Assembly: GCA_002695185.1 (NCBI GenBank)
Contig: NZOF01000096.1
Coordinates: forward strand, 37,544-101,543
Source: Erythrobacter sp.
GTDB lineage: Bacteria > Pseudomonadota > Alphaproteobacteria > Sphingomonadales > Sphingomonadaceae
DNA length: 64,000 nucleotides
Direction of reading: 5' to 3'
The translations under genes and the position numbers were made by a program. Below the pieces are notes generated by a model that saw only the letters and a program-made list of their open reading frames with translations, ran no database searches and had not been told where the DNA came from. This document shows positions 36,063 to 46,285 of this stretch, piece after piece. Positions within the stretch are counted from its first letter, which is position 1. Each line of letters starts with the position of its first letter.

Positions 36063-38902
36063 CCGCCCGGCTCGTCATCCATATTCCGATCGGAATGCGC
36101 GGTAGTATGCGGGGTTGTCGGGTTCAGCCCCCCACCACGCGCGGCGATCTCGTCATGGACCATTTCTTCGGCCTCGTTCTCCGGCTCTTCCGTTTCGTCG
36201 ATGAGCGCCGCGCCCACGATCTGTTCGCCCTTGGCCACATTAAAGATGCGCACGCCGGACGATCCGCGCCCTGAGATCGAGAAGCCTTCGTGGTTTTCGA
36301 ACCCACCTTCGACGAGGTGCCGTAATTTGATCGGCATGCGAATAAGCTTCGCCTGGTCGGTTACGAGCATAAGCTGTGATCCATGCTTTACCGGGAAACT
36401 GGCGACAACCGGGCCGTTCCGGTCGGGATTGCTCGACGGTTCCCCGATGTTGGTCAGACCCATCCCGCCTCTTCCGATCGTACGGTATTCGTACGAGGAG
36501 GAAATTTTACCGTAGCCGTTCGCAGTGAGCGTCAGGATGAATTCTTCTGTTTCGGCCAGCTCCGCTGCTTTTTCCGCGTCCAGTGTCGTCTGGTTGTCAT
36601 TGTTCTTCCAATGGGCCGCACGCAGGTAGGATTCGCGTACATCAGTGTCCCGTTCACCCGCATCGAGAACGGTCATGGATACGACCTTCTGACCGTCCTT
36701 CAGTTTCATGCCGCGCACGCCGATACCGGTCCGGCTCTTCGTTTCGCGAGCGTCCGTCGCCGAGAACCGGATTGCCTTCCCGGAGTCCGACGCCAGGAAG
36801 ATTTCCTGATCTTCGGTCAGCAGTTCCACCCCAATCAGGCGGTCCCCACTGTCTTCGACAAAGCCCATGGCGTATTTGCCATTGCTGGGAACGTTGGTGA
36901 AGGAATCCATCGAATTGCGCCGCACCATTCCTTGTTCGGTCGCGAACACGATATTAAGCTTTGACCACTCGCCTTCGTCCTCGGGAAGGGCGAGCACATT
37001 CGTCACGCGCTCATCTTCGCCAAGGGGCAGCAGGTTGACCATGGGGCGCCCCTTGGTCTGCGGACTTCCTTCAGGGAGCTTCCAGACCTTCTTGCGGTAC
37101 ACGCGGCCCGTATTCGTAAAGAAAAGCACCGGATTGTGCGTCGAAGTGACGAACATCTCGACGACTGCGTCTTCATCCTTCGTGGCCATGCCACTACGCC
37201 CTTTGCCGCCACGCGCCTGAGCGCGGAACGAATCCAGCGGTGTTCTCTTGATGTAACCGCCATGCGTAACCGTGACGACCATCTCCTCTCGTTCGATCAG
37301 GTCTTCGTCGTCGATGCCATCCCAAGCTGGCGCGATCTCGGACACGCGGGGGGTCGCATAAGCCGCTTTGATCTCTTCCAGCTCGCCACGCATTACGCCA
37401 TACAGTTTGACCCGATCAGCCAGGATCGAGAGATATTCCTCGATCGACAAAGCCAATTCCTTGAGCTCGTCACCGATTTCGTCACGTCCAAGCGCCGTGA
37501 GGCGATGGAGGCGTAGGTCCAGGATCGCTTTAACCTGGCGCTCGGACAGGCGGTACGTTCCGCCTTCCTGTTCGGCGTTCGGCTCGATAGCTTCGACCAG
37601 ACGAATATACTGCGCGATGTCCCCTATCGGCCAATCCTTGGTCAGGAGGCGGGCACGAGCCTCGGCCGGGGTGGGGGCGCTGCGGATCATGGCCACGACT
37701 TCATCGAGGTTGGACACGGCAACGACCAGGCCCAGCAAGATGTGCGCCCGGTCACGCGCCTTGTTCAGCTCGAACTTGGTGCGGCGAGTGATAACCTCTT
37801 CACGGAACGAGATGAATGCCTGGATAAACTCGCGAAGAGTAAGAACCTCGGGACGACCGCCACTGATCGCGAGCATGTTGGCAGGAAAACTCGCCTGAGC
37901 GGGAGTATAGCGCCAAATCTGGTTGAGGACGACTTCAGGCGATGCATCGCGCTTGAGATCCACGACGACGCGGACCCCCTTACGGCTCGATTCGTCGCGA
38001 ATGTCGGAAATGCCTTCGATCCGCTTGTCCTTGGCAGCTTCGGCAATTTTCTCGACCAGACCGCTCTTGCCGACCTGGAACGGAATTGATGTCAGGACGA
38101 TCGACTTGCGGTCCCCGCGCTTTTCCTCGATTTCATGCCGTGCGCGCTGAAGAATGGAACCGCGGCCGGTCGTGTAAGCAGCGCGGGCACCAGATTTGCC
38201 GAGGATAAGCGGTGCGGTCGGAAAATCGGGCCCGGGGATGATCTCGAACAATTCCTCGCTCGTGATGGCGGGATTGTCCATATAGGCGAAACAGCCGTCG
38301 ATCACCTCACCGAGGTTATGCGGCGGAATGTTGGTTGCCATGCCGACCGCGATGCCGCCGGCGCCATTGACCAACAAATTCGGGAAGCGCGCCGGAAGGA
38401 CAGTCGGCTCTCTGCGAGAACCATCGTAATTGTCTGCGAAGTCGACAGTGTCCTTGTCGAGATCGTCGAGCAAGGAATTGGTCACCCGGGCAAGACGCGC
38501 TTCGGTATAGCGCATCGATGCTGGGGGGTCGGGGTCCATGGAACCGAAGTTACCCTGGCCATCGATCAGTGGGACGCGAAGAGACCAATCCTGCGTCATG
38601 CGGGCAAGCGCATCGTATATGGCGGCGTCACCGTGAGGGTGATAGTTCCCCATCACGTCGCCGACTATCTTGGCGCTCTTGCGGAACGGCCGTCCGGCGA
38701 CGAACCCACCTTCATTACTGGCAAACAGGATGCGGCGGTGAACCGGTTTAAGGCCGTCGCGCACGTCGGGAAGGGCACGACTCACGATCACGCTCATCGC
38801 GTAATCGAGATAGCTCGTCTTCATTTCCTCGACGATGTCGATGCGGGTGTGTTCTTCCCCGCCCGGAACGGGGGAATCGATCGTGTCGATGTCGTCAGCC
38901 AA
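36059..38902 (-). CDS. gyrA: DNA gyrase subunit A
   Basis: This 947-residue type II topoisomerase subunit cuts and rejoins DNA. The catalytic Tyr lies in [13 protein letters not shown]. The quinolone-resistance region reads [18 protein letters not shown], so the residue equivalent to E. coli Ser83 is Ala93, while the Asp87 equivalent (Asp97) is kept. The C-terminal beta-pinwheel includes [14 protein letters not shown], a GyrA box. The start is TTG at 38902 (read as Met before ADDIDTIDS); no better in-frame start lies upstream. Confidence 0.97.
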   Translation of the reverse strand: MADDIDTIDSPVPGGEEHTRIDIVEEMKTSYLDYAMSVIVSRALPDVRDGLKPVHRRILFASNEGGFVAGRPFRKSAKIVGDVMGNYHPHGDAAIYDALARMTQDWSLRVPLIDGQGNFGSMDPDPPASMRYTEARLARVTNSLLDDLDKDTVDFADNYDGSRREPTVLPARFPNLLVNGAGGIAVGMATNIPPHNLGEVIDGCFAYMDNPAITSEELFEIIPGPDFPTAPLILGKSGARAAYTTGRGSILQRARHEIEEKRGDRKSIVLTSIPFQVGKSGLVEKIAEAAKDKRIEGISDIRDESSRKGVRVVVDLKRDASPEVVLNQIWRYTPAQASFPANMLAISGGRPEVLTLREFIQAFISFREEVITRRTKFELNKARDRAHILLGLVVAVSNLDEVVAMIRSAPTPAEARARLLTKDWPIGDIAQYIRLVEAIEPNAEQEGGTYRLSERQVKAILDLRLHRLTALGRDEIGDELKELALSIEEYLSILADRVKLYGVMRGELEEIKAAYATPRVSEIAPAWDGIDDEDLIEREEMVVTVTHGGYIKRTPLDSFRAQARGGKGRSGMATKDEDAVVEMFVTSTHNPVLFFTNTGRVYRKKVWKLPEGSPQTKGRPMVNLLPLGEDERVTNVLALPEDEGEWSKLNIVFATEQGMVRRNSMDSFTNVPSNGKYAMGFVEDSGDRLIGVELLTEDQEIFLASDSGKAIRFSATDARETKSRTGIGVRGMKLKDGQKVVSMTVLDAGERDTDVRESYLRAAHWKNNDNQTTLDAEKAAELAETEEFILTLTANGYGKISSSYEYRTIGRGGMGLTNIGEPSSNPDRNGPVVASFPVKHGSQLMLVTDQAKLIRMPIKLRHLVEGGFENHEGFSISGRGSSGVRIFNVAKGEQIVGAALIDETEEPENEAEEMVHDEIAARGGGLNPTTPHTTAHSDRNMDDEPGG

Positions 38903-39204
38903 AGCTAAAACAATCCATATGCTGTGTAAGACAGGTCTTTAGATGAAAACCCTAGGCCAGATGACCGGGATGCGCCACCGAAGCCGGGAACCGAAGCCCC
39001 ATCTGCAGCGCTTTTTCCACATATGGGTGTTATCTGGCCTGAAGATAAGGATGAACTGCGCTCATGGGCGCTATTCAAATCTCGTTCAGGGCGGAAACCT
39101 CACATTATTTGCAATGAAAGCGCGGACGCGGCAATGCCCTACCCGATGAACCCAATATCGGTGCAAGTGCCGTGCTTTACCTTATTATCCTTGGGAGTTT
39201 TTGA
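38903..39204. other. Intergenic region between gyrA and the TPR-like gene
   Basis: This 302-base stretch must hold the divergent promoters. I see no convincing gene. The only clear structure is a perfect 9-base inverted repeat, AGGCCAGAT (38954-38962) and ATCTGGCCT (39032-39040), about 70 bases apart. It could form a long stem-loop or mark a paired protein site. Short open frames here have no supporting features. Confidence 0.5.
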
Positions 39205-40539
39205 ATGATTTTCACTCGCCTCAACAAGTCCTCGCGGCCCTCTACGGCCATTGCAATGGCACTTGTTATCGCTGGAACGGGCGCGCTCGGCGCGACTGCA
39301 CTGGAAGCCCCGGCCTTCGCTCAGAAGAAAAAGAAAGAAGAAAAGGAAGAGAAGGGGCAGTACAGCAAGGAATTCCTTGCCGCTTACCAGCCGCTCGACG
39401 AGATCCAGAAATCCGAAGCACCCGACGCTGCGGCAGCAAAGGCTGCGGTTCCTGCCTTGGTCGCAGCCACGTCGAGCTCCGACGAAAAGCGCGCGACTGG
39501 TGGAGCTCTCTTCAATATCGGTAATAAGATTGGTGACGAGGACATGCGCCTTCGTGGGCTAGAGCTCATGATGGAAAGCGGTACCCTCGAACCGGAACTG
39601 GCGGGACAGATAGGCTTCGCAGCCTATCAGGCTTACAGCGCCAGAAATGACATCCCGGCAGCACGCCAGGCTCTCGAAAGCGCCATCGCAGCCAATTATT
39701 CAACGACCGCGACGATGTCCGATGGATCGCAAAAGAATATTGGCAAGCCGGAAATGCAGCGGATGATTGCCGATCTTTACTTCAACGCCGATCAGACACA
39801 GGAAGGTCTGGCTTACGTTAGTGAGACGGTGAACAGCCTGAAAGCTGCTGGTGAGCCAGTTCCCGAGCAGCTGATCCGTGTTGGCCTCGCACAAGCATAT
39901 GAGAACAACCTGCAGCCGCAATCGCGTGAATATGTCGCCATGCTTGCCGAGAATTATCCCAGCCCGGCCGTTTGGGGCGACGCGGTAATCATCACCTTGA
40001 ACTCAGGCGGCTACGCCAATGCCGACGCGCTGGATCTGTTGCGCCTCTCGCGCCGTCTTAACAGCTATAACGATACGCGAGTTCTGGCTGAATACATCGA
40101 ACTACTGGACTCGCGCCGTTACCCCGGCGAGGTCGTGGCGGCGATCGACGAAGGCTTTGCGCTTAGCAATGTCGATAAGAGCGACCCCTTCCTGATCGAA
40201 TCCCGCAAGGAAGCTGCTGGCCGTGTGTCTGCTGACCGGCAGGGCCTGTCGTCACTAGCCGCCGATGCCCGCAAGTCGGGAGCAACTTTGAAGACACTGG
40301 TTGTGGCGGGTGACACCTTCCTCAGCTACGATCAGCCGGCCGAAGCAGAAGAGTTTTACACGAAGGCTCTAGGTATGAGTGGTGTGGAAACTCCGGTTGT
40401 CCTTACCCGCCTCGGGATCGCTCAGTTCGACCAGGGCAAGTATTCCGAAGCTGGCGAGACTTTCCGTAAGGTCGAAGGCGCTCGGAAGGATATCGCCAAC
40501 CTCTGGGCTATTTATGCTGCTCAAAAGGGCGGCAGGTAA
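39205..40539 (+). CDS. Exported tetratricopeptide-like protein
   Basis: This 444-residue protein has a Sec signal peptide (basic start, hydrophobic AIAMALVIAGTGALGATAL core, probable cut after APAFA), then a very basic/acidic KKKKEEKEEKG stretch. The remainder is Ala-rich helical repeat sequence, with TPR-like units best seen near the end (LSYDQPAEAEEFYTKALGM and LGIAQFDQGKYSEAGETFRKV). It is probably periplasmic and acts by protein-protein contact; no partner can be inferred. A strong terminator follows. Confidence 0.8.
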   Translation: MIFTRLNKSSRPSTAIAMALVIAGTGALGATALEAPAFAQKKKKEEKEEKGQYSKEFLAAYQPLDEIQKSEAPDAAAAKAAVPALVAATSSSDEKRATGGALFNIGNKIGDEDMRLRGLELMMESGTLEPELAGQIGFAAYQAYSARNDIPAARQALESAIAANYSTTATMSDGSQKNIGKPEMQRMIADLYFNADQTQEGLAYVSETVNSLKAAGEPVPEQLIRVGLAQAYENNLQPQSREYVAMLAENYPSPAVWGDAVIITLNSGGYANADALDLLRLSRRLNSYNDTRVLAEYIELLDSRRYPGEVVAAIDEGFALSNVDKSDPFLIESRKEAAGRVSADRQGLSSLAADARKSGATLKTLVVAGDTFLSYDQPAEAEEFYTKALGMSGVETPVVLTRLGIAQFDQGKYSEAGETFRKVEGARKDIANLWAIYAAQKGGR

Positions 40540-40569
40540 GAACGCTTCGAGCTTGAGGCTCCTAATCTA

Positions 40570-40601
40570 CGGCGTGGGTTCATCGAACCCGCGCCGTTTT
40601 C
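40570..40601 (+). terminator. Rho-independent terminator of the TPR-like gene
   Basis: CGGCGTGGGTTC and GAACCCGCGCCG pair over 12 positions (one G-U) around a 3-base loop, followed by TTTTC. The NYN-protein gene ends a few bases beyond on the other strand. Confidence 0.88.
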
Positions 40602-40603
40602 AA

Positions 40604-41329
40604 TTAGCGTAGCCGCTTTACATAGAGGGTGTTGTCGCGGCGCTCGACCTTGAATTGGTCCATGGCTTCAAGCAAATCTGAAAGACGCTTGAAGCCGTAA
40701 TTGCGCACATCGAAGCTGGATCGGTTTCCAGCCAAACTGCCGACCTCTCCCATTTGCGCATATCCTTCATCATCGCGCTTCGCCGCCTTCCAGGCTGTGC
40801 CAAGAAGTTCGACCAGTTCTTCGTCGATCTGGCCACTGTCTTTGGTTTTCTTGCTCTTCTCCGATGCGGGCTCTTCATCTGCACCCGCAATAAGCGCGTC
40901 GATATCTATGAAACGTGTGCATGCGCTTTTGAAAGCGTCTGGCGTCTTGTTCTTACTGCCGAAGCCGTAAACAATCAGCCCGTCCTGACGAAGCCGCGTA
41001 GCCAGCGGAGTGAAATCGCTGTCGGAACTCATGATGCCGAAGCCGTCCACCTTGCCTTGATAAAGCAGGTCGATGGCGTCGATCGTCATCGCCATGTCTG
41101 TTGCGTTCTTGCCCGCAGTGAGATCGAATTGCTGCTGCGGACGGATACCAAACTTGTGCGTTATCGTACCCCATTTCGCGAGATTGTTCTTTGCGAAATT
41201 TCCATAAGCCCGCTTGATGTTGACCTGCCCAAGCTCAGCCATGACGGTAAGGACTGGATCGATACCGCGCGGCGAAGTGTTGTCCGCGTCGATGAGAAGG
41301 GCAATGTTCTTGAGTTCTTTATCCGACAT
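40604..41329 (-). CDS. NYN-domain protein with C-terminal OST-HTH/LOTUS domain
   Basis: This 241-residue protein has a PIN-like NYN nuclease domain (about residues 7-150). The clustered acidic residues expected for metal binding are in LLIDADNTSP, NATDMAMTIDAID and MSSDSDFTPLA. After a charged linker comes a LOTUS/OST-HTH module (about residues 170-240, ending FKVERRDNTLYVKRL). This pairing (LabA/MARF1-like) suggests an RNA-cleaving or RNA-binding role in the cytoplasm. The substrate is unknown. Confidence 0.9.
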   Translation of the reverse strand: MSDKELKNIALLIDADNTSPRGIDPVLTVMAELGQVNIKRAYGNFAKNNLAKWGTITHKFGIRPQQQFDLTAGKNATDMAMTIDAIDLLYQGKVDGFGIMSSDSDFTPLATRLRQDGLIVYGFGSKNKTPDAFKSACTRFIDIDALIAGADEEPASEKSKKTKDSGQIDEELVELLGTAWKAAKRDDEGYAQMGEVGSLAGNRSSFDVRNYGFKRLSDLLEAMDQFKVERRDNTLYVKRLR

Positions 41330-41366
41330 GGCCGCTCACATGACGGGCAAGGTCAGATCGCGCAAG

Positions 41367-42005
41367 TCATTCGGCAGCGAAGAATTCATCCTTTTCATTA
41401 TCGAGCAGGCGCAGAATTCCATCGGAAATTGCAAAATGGGCCCCGCGAAGGGATAATTCCGCATTCGACACCTTGTCAGCGACGTAAGGGAAAGTCTGTA
41501 AATTCCGGATGCTGACTTTCACCGCTTCGAGTTCCATCGCCAATTCGGCTTCCCGCCCTTCTGTCCCAAGTTTTTGCGCAATGGGGGCTCGCGCTTCATC
41601 GAGCATGTCGACCCAGTGCGCTACGTGCCCACCTTGGCCAAGCTCGTTCCCGTAAAGGTCCTGAGTAAGAGCAGCTTTGCACCCGCCGCACAGTCCGTGG
41701 CCCATCACGACGATCTCTTTCACCTCCAGAAACTGTACCGCGAACTCGACCGCCGCCGAAACACCGTGACGACCGGGAGTGGTTTCGAATGGGGGGACCA
41801 AGGCGGCGACATTACGGACTACGAAGATTTCTCCAGGTGCAACGTCGAGGATTTGCGCGGGGTCTACGCGGCTGTCAGAGCAGGAAATGACCATCACCTG
41901 AGGTGACTGGCCCTCGGCAAGTTGCTGCCATCTTTCACGTTCATCCTGCCAGCCGGTAGAACGAAAGTGCCGATAGCCGTCAATCATCTGCTCGAAAGTC
42001 TTCAT
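41367..42005 (-). CDS. can: Beta-class carbonic anhydrase
   Basis: This 212-residue zinc enzyme interconverts CO2 and bicarbonate. Ligands and active-site residues are readable: Cys and Asp-Arg in VISCSDSRVDP, then His and Cys in VMGHGLCGGCKAAL. VVRNVAALVPP is also typical. I chose the ATG at 42005 (MKTFEQMIDGYRHF), where homology begins; the open frame to 42149 would run into the lipA start region. It is divergent from lipA. Confidence 0.94.
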   Translation of the reverse strand: MKTFEQMIDGYRHFRSTGWQDERERWQQLAEGQSPQVMVISCSDSRVDPAQILDVAPGEIFVVRNVAALVPPFETTPGRHGVSAAVEFAVQFLEVKEIVVMGHGLCGGCKAALTQDLYGNELGQGGHVAHWVDMLDEARAPIAQKLGTEGREAELAMELEAVKVSIRNLQTFPYVADKVSNAELSLRGAHFAISDGILRLLDNEKDEFFAAE

Positions 42006-42106
42006 GGAAACGCTGCTGCCCCGAAAGATGTAACAAGGCAAGGGGGCGAATCGTCGCCAGAATTGCATACTTATGCGAGGTTGCGGGAAGGGGCCTTCGA
42101 GCCTAG

Positions 42107-43072
42107 ATGGGGCACGACATGAATGATCTCTCATCCACACCGAAGTCACCCAGCGAACCTCCGCGCAAGGCTCGCAAGCCGGACTGGATCCGGGTCAAGG
42201 CCCCTGTAAGTAAGGGCTATCACGAGACGCGCAAACTCATGCGCGACCTTTCGCTGAACACGGTCTGTGAAGAAGCTGCGTGTCCGAATATAGGCGAATG
42301 CTGGGACAAGAAACACGCTACGGTCATGATCTTGGGCGATGTGTGCACCCGGGCATGTGCGTTCTGCAACGTGAAAACCGGTATGCCTCGACTGGTGGAT
42401 CCGATGGAGCCGGAGAACGTCGCCATCGCAGCCGGTCAGATGGGCCTTAATCACATCGTCATTACGAGCGTTGACCGCGACGACTTGCCGGACGGCGGCG
42501 CTGATCAGTTCGTTAAGGTCATAAAGGCACTTCGGCGAGAGACCCCCGACACAACCATCGAGATACTAACTCCGGATTTCCGCGGTAAAATGCGCGCAGC
42601 GGTCGAAAAGATCTGCGAGGCAGGCCCGGATGTTTACAATCACAACTTGGAGACCGTACCGCGTCTGTACCCTACAATACGCCCAGGTGCCCGTTACTAT
42701 GCGTCACTGCGTCTCCTGGAGGAAGTGAAAGCGCATGACCCGCTGATCTTTACCAAGTCGGGCATTATGCTGGGTCTGGGTGAACAGCGCCTGGAAGTTC
42801 ATCAAGTGATGGACGACATGCGAAGCGCCGACGTGGATTTTATAACGATGGGACAATATCTGCAGCCAACGGCCAAACATGCCAAGGTTGAAGACTTCGT
42901 TACGCCCAAGGCATTCGCTGCTTATGGCTCGATCGCGAGGGCGAAAGGCTTTCTTCAAGTGGCTTCCAGTCCGTTGACACGGTCCAGCTATCATGCCGGC
43001 GATGATTTCGCTGTCATGAAAGCGGCACGCGAAGAACGTTTGGCAAAGGAGAAGGCGAGGGCGCAAGCCTGA
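42107..43072 (+). CDS. lipA: Lipoyl synthase
   Basis: This 321-residue radical-SAM enzyme inserts two sulfurs into octanoyl chains on lipoyl domains. The auxiliary cluster Cys are C54, C59 and C65 ([12 protein letters not shown]); the radical-SAM Cys are C80, C84 and C87 (CTRACAFC). The closing [11 protein letters not shown] segment provides the third-ligand Ser. An alternative start at ATG 42119 has GGGG just upstream and may be the true one. Clients include the lipoyl domain of PdhB. Confidence 0.96.
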   Translation: MGHDMNDLSSTPKSPSEPPRKARKPDWIRVKAPVSKGYHETRKLMRDLSLNTVCEEAACPNIGECWDKKHATVMILGDVCTRACAFCNVKTGMPRLVDPMEPENVAIAAGQMGLNHIVITSVDRDDLPDGGADQFVKVIKALRRETPDTTIEILTPDFRGKMRAAVEKICEAGPDVYNHNLETVPRLYPTIRPGARYYASLRLLEEVKAHDPLIFTKSGIMLGLGEQRLEVHQVMDDMRSADVDFITMGQYLQPTAKHAKVEDFVTPKAFAAYGSIARAKGFLQVASSPLTRSSYHAGDDFAVMKAAREERLAKEKARAQA

Positions 43073-43527
43073 TGCCGGGAATACGTGAAACGCGGCGACT
43101 TCCGTACAGCTGCGAGCAAATGTTTGACCTGGTCGCAGACGTCAAAAACTATCCCAAATTCTTGCCTTGGGTCGTAGCAACCCGAATACGCAAAGATAGT
43201 GCGACCGAGATGGAAGCAGACATGCTCGTCGGCTTCAAAGCGATCCGCGAGAAGTTCACGTCGCGAGTTATCAAGCGGCGGCCCGACCAAATCGAAGTTT
43301 TCTATGTCGACGGACCATTGCGCGATCTAGACAACAGATGGAATTTTGTTTGTCTGTCTGATGGCGGGTGCGAAATCGAGTTTTCTGTCGACTTCACCTT
43401 TCGCAATGCTGTGTTCGAAGCGCTTGCAGGACAGTATTTCGACCGGGCGTTTCGCAAGATGGTTGAGGCCTTCGAGAAACGTGCCGATGAATTATATGGC
43501 CGCGAGAACGCCGCCGCTAACCTTTAG
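43072..43527 (+). CDS. COQ10/RatA-like START-domain protein
   Basis: This 151-residue polyketide-cyclase/START-fold protein begins with the RRLPYSCEQMFDLVADVKNYPKFLPW sequence typical of the family. Relatives bind ubiquinone (COQ10) or have been described as the RatA toxin; the former is likelier for alphaproteobacterial members. The ATG shares one base with the lipA stop (TGATG), implying coupling. It converges with the CinA-like gene, overlapping by 4 bases. Confidence 0.9.
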   Translation: MPGIRETRRLPYSCEQMFDLVADVKNYPKFLPWVVATRIRKDSATEMEADMLVGFKAIREKFTSRVIKRRPDQIEVFYVDGPLRDLDNRWNFVCLSDGGCEIEFSVDFTFRNAVFEALAGQYFDRAFRKMVEAFEKRADELYGRENAAANL

Positions 43528-44027
43528 GGCAGAAGCAGTTCCAGCGCGCAAATCGTAGCTTCGCGCCGAATGTCCGCGCGTGAAGTTTGGCCAAATTGTT
43601 TGAGTTCGCCTTCCGGTTCCCCCTCCGCACCGCGAAAAACACGAGCGAATACGACCGTTCCGACCGGTTTCAATGGGGTGCCACCGGTCGGTCCCGCTAC
43701 ACCGCTGATGGCGACTGCTACATCGGCATTACTATGGGCCAAAGCGCCTTTAGCCATAGCCCAGGCGCAGGCGATGGAAACCGCCCCGAAGGTTTCGATA
43801 ATGTCCAAAGGGACGTCGAGAACCTCCATCTTAGCTTCGTTCGAATAGGTGACGAAACCTCGATCTACTACAGCCGATGATCCGGCAATCTCTGTCAGGG
43901 CTGCAGATACGAGCCCACCCGTGCAACTCTCGGCAAGAACAACTTTTCGGCCTTGGGCCTTGTTCTGGCTTACCACGCGCTCGGCTAGGGTTTCGATGTC
44001 GTCGGGCAGAAGTTTGGTGAGCGTCAT
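43524..44027 (-). CDS. pncC: CinA-family nicotinamide-nucleotide amidohydrolase
   Basis: This 167-residue protein corresponds to the C-terminal CinA domain alone. Typical segments are VVLAESCTGGLVSAALTEIAGSSAV and AVAISGVAGPTGGTPLKPVGTVVFA. The family deamidates NMN for pyridine-nucleotide recycling. The competence-linked N-terminal domain is absent. It follows ispDF by 16 bases and is probably cotranscribed with it. Confidence 0.92.
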   Translation of the reverse strand: MTLTKLLPDDIETLAERVVSQNKAQGRKVVLAESCTGGLVSAALTEIAGSSAVVDRGFVTYSNEAKMEVLDVPLDIIETFGAVSIACAWAMAKGALAHSNADVAVAISGVAGPTGGTPLKPVGTVVFARVFRGAEGEPEGELKQFGQTSRADIRREATICALELLLP

Positions 44028-44043
44028 TGGCGCATCCCTTCCG

Positions 44044-45186
44044 TCAATTGCGAACCACGGTTGCTACGGCCTGCGCCGCGATTCCTTCTCCACGACCAGC
44101 AAATCCGAGTTTTTCAGTTGTAGTCGCTTTGACCGATATGGTCGGTATTCCGACGCCAAGCAACTCGGCTAACCGAACCCGGATGGCTTCACGATGCGGA
44201 CCAATCTTTGGAGCCTCGCAAATAATCGTAAGGTCGACATTTCCGATGCGAAATCCCGAATTATTTACCAGCAGGGCTGCGTGTTTCAGAAATCGATCAC
44301 TGCTCGCACCTTTCCACTGGGGATCGGAGGGAGGGAAATGGCTGCCGATGTCACCATTTGCAATTGCTCCGAGCAATGCATCTACAATGGCATGGATCGC
44401 AACGTCAGCATCACTATGGCCTGCCAGCCCAAAATCAGACTCTATTTTAATTCCACCCAGCCACAACTCCTCGCCAGCGGCCAGCCGGTGGACATCGAAC
44501 CCTGTACCGATCCGAACGGGCGTATGCGGCTCCATAAAGTCCTCCGCAAAGGTCAGCTTCTTCAATTTTTCATCACCCTCGATAAGCGCAATTTCGCCAC
44601 CAGCAGCTCGAAGAACTTGTGCATCATCTCCGGCGGTTGGCGCTTCAGTCCACGCTCGGTGCGCTTCTACGATGGCCTCATAATGGAATGCCTGCGGTGT
44701 TTGCACCCGTCGCAAGCTTTCCCGATCTGCCGGTCCAGCCATCAACCCCGATTGTTCGGCAATGATGCTGTCGACTATCGGTAAGACCGGAATAGCACCG
44801 GGATAAGTTTCTAAAGCGGACAGGAGCTTCTCGATGATTGGATAAGGCAAATCCGGGCGGGCGGCATCGTGAATAAGCACGTGTCCTGCTCCATCGAGAG
44901 CTTCGAGTCCGTTGGCTACCGACTGCTGGCGTGTTTCGCCACCGGTAACTACGTGCCACCTATCAAGACCCTTCAGGCAGTTCGCGGCGAGTTCGTCAGA
45001 ACCGTCCGAAATGACGATGACGACCGAATGGGCGCCGGCATCGAGCATTGCTTCGACGGAATGCCGCAGAACTGGCTTCCCGCGCCACAGCGTGAACTGC
45101 TTCGGTAAGGCCTGTTCGGCGCGCACGCCTTTCCCGGCTGCTACGACGATGGCGGAGAAGGAGGGTAGGGCGGTAGCATGTTCCAT
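44044..45186 (-). CDS. ispDF: Bifunctional IspD/IspF of isoprenoid synthesis
   Basis: This 380-residue fusion covers two steps of the MEP pathway. The N-terminal IspD part (cytidylyltransferase) has IVVAAGKGVRAEQALPKQF and VLIHDAARPDLP. The C-terminal IspF part starts at RIGTGFDVHRLAAGEELWLGGI and has metal ligands in GHSDADVAIHAIVDALLGA. Fusion of these two steps is common in alphaproteobacteria. The start is set at ATG 45186 (MEHATALPSFSAIVVAAG) and the longer frame to 45246 is discarded. Confidence 0.95.
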   Translation of the reverse strand: MEHATALPSFSAIVVAAGKGVRAEQALPKQFTLWRGKPVLRHSVEAMLDAGAHSVVIVISDGSDELAANCLKGLDRWHVVTGGETRQQSVANGLEALDGAGHVLIHDAARPDLPYPIIEKLLSALETYPGAIPVLPIVDSIIAEQSGLMAGPADRESLRRVQTPQAFHYEAIVEAHRAWTEAPTAGDDAQVLRAAGGEIALIEGDEKLKKLTFAEDFMEPHTPVRIGTGFDVHRLAAGEELWLGGIKIESDFGLAGHSDADVAIHAIVDALLGAIANGDIGSHFPPSDPQWKGASSDRFLKHAALLVNNSGFRIGNVDLTIICEAPKIGPHREAIRVRLAELLGVGIPTISVKATTTEKLGFAGRGEGIAAQAVATVVRN

Positions 45187-45265
45187 AGGCCTTCCGCCCG
45201 CTAGCGGCTTGAGGTTTGCACCGCAACGGACTATGTGCGTGCCCAATATTTAGGCATTTTCCATT

Positions 45266-46285
45266 ATGACGTTACAAACCCTCAATCAGGCGCTTCCAAA
45301 ACCGATCTTGATCGGAAAAGTTGCAATCGACACTCCGGTGATCCTTGCGCCGATGACGGGCGTGACAGACTTGCCATTTCGCAAGCTGGTCCGAAGGTAT
45401 GGTTCGGGCCTCAATGTTACCGAGATGATCGCTAGCGAGGCCGCCATCCGGGAAACGAGACAGTCTGTTCAAAAGGCGGCGTGGGATCCGATTGAAGAAC
45501 CGGTATCCATGCAATTGGTCGGCTGCGATCCATACAGCATGGCAGAAGCGGCGAAGCTGCAGCAAGACAATGGCGCCGATATTATCGACATCAACTTCGG
45601 ATGCCCGGTACGAAAGGTCGTCGGCCAGTTGGCGGGCTCGGCGCTCATGCGCGAAGTCGGCCTTGCTGCGAGATTGATGGAAGCGACGGTTAAAGCGGTT
45701 GATGTTCCAGTTACCGTGAAGATGCGGATGGGATGGGATCATGCCGATCTCAACGCGCCCGAATTAGCACGCATTGCCGAGGATCTTGGCGTTAAGATGG
45801 TCACGGTACATGGCCGTACGCGCAACCAAATGTACAAGGGTAGCGCGGATTGGAACTTCGTCCGTCGCGTGAAGGATTCCGTTTCAATCCCCGTTATCGT
45901 CAATGGGGACATCTGTACCGTAACTGATGCTGGACTGGCTCTCGAACAGTCAGGTGCGGACGGTTTGATGATTGGCCGGGGGGCTTACGGAAAGCCGTGG
46001 CTTCTGGCACAGGTGATGCACTGGTGGCATACCGGCGAAACTTTAGAGAGCCCGAGTTTCGACGAGCAATATGAAGTCGTGTTGGAACATTATCACGACA
46101 TGATTGAGCTTTATGGAGAACAAGTCGGGGTCAAGATCGCCCGCAAACATCTCGGTTGGTATACGAAAGGAATGCACGGTTCAGCCGAGTTCAGGAACAG
46201 GGTGAATTTCATCGACCAATCCAATGATGTGATTGATGAAATTAAACGGTTTTACGAGCCATTTCTCCGTCGGCGGGCGGCGTGA
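45266..46285 (+). CDS. dusB: tRNA-dihydrouridine synthase (DusB/NifR3)
   Basis: This 339-residue flavin enzyme reduces uridines in tRNA. The TIM barrel opens with [19 protein letters not shown]. Characteristic are [21 protein letters not shown] with the catalytic Cys, [19 protein letters not shown] and [15 protein letters not shown]. It is the classical first gene before ntrB and ntrC (nifR3-ntrBC) and overlaps ntrB by 4 bases. Confidence 0.95.
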   Translation: MTLQTLNQALPKPILIGKVAIDTPVILAPMTGVTDLPFRKLVRRYGSGLNVTEMIASEAAIRETRQSVQKAAWDPIEEPVSMQLVGCDPYSMAEAAKLQQDNGADIIDINFGCPVRKVVGQLAGSALMREVGLAARLMEATVKAVDVPVTVKMRMGWDHADLNAPELARIAEDLGVKMVTVHGRTRNQMYKGSADWNFVRRVKDSVSIPVIVNGDICTVTDAGLALEQSGADGLMIGRGAYGKPWLLAQVMHWWHTGETLESPSFDEQYEVVLEHYHDMIELYGEQVGVKIARKHLGWYTKGMHGSAEFRNRVNFIDQSNDVIDEIKRFYEPFLRRRAA

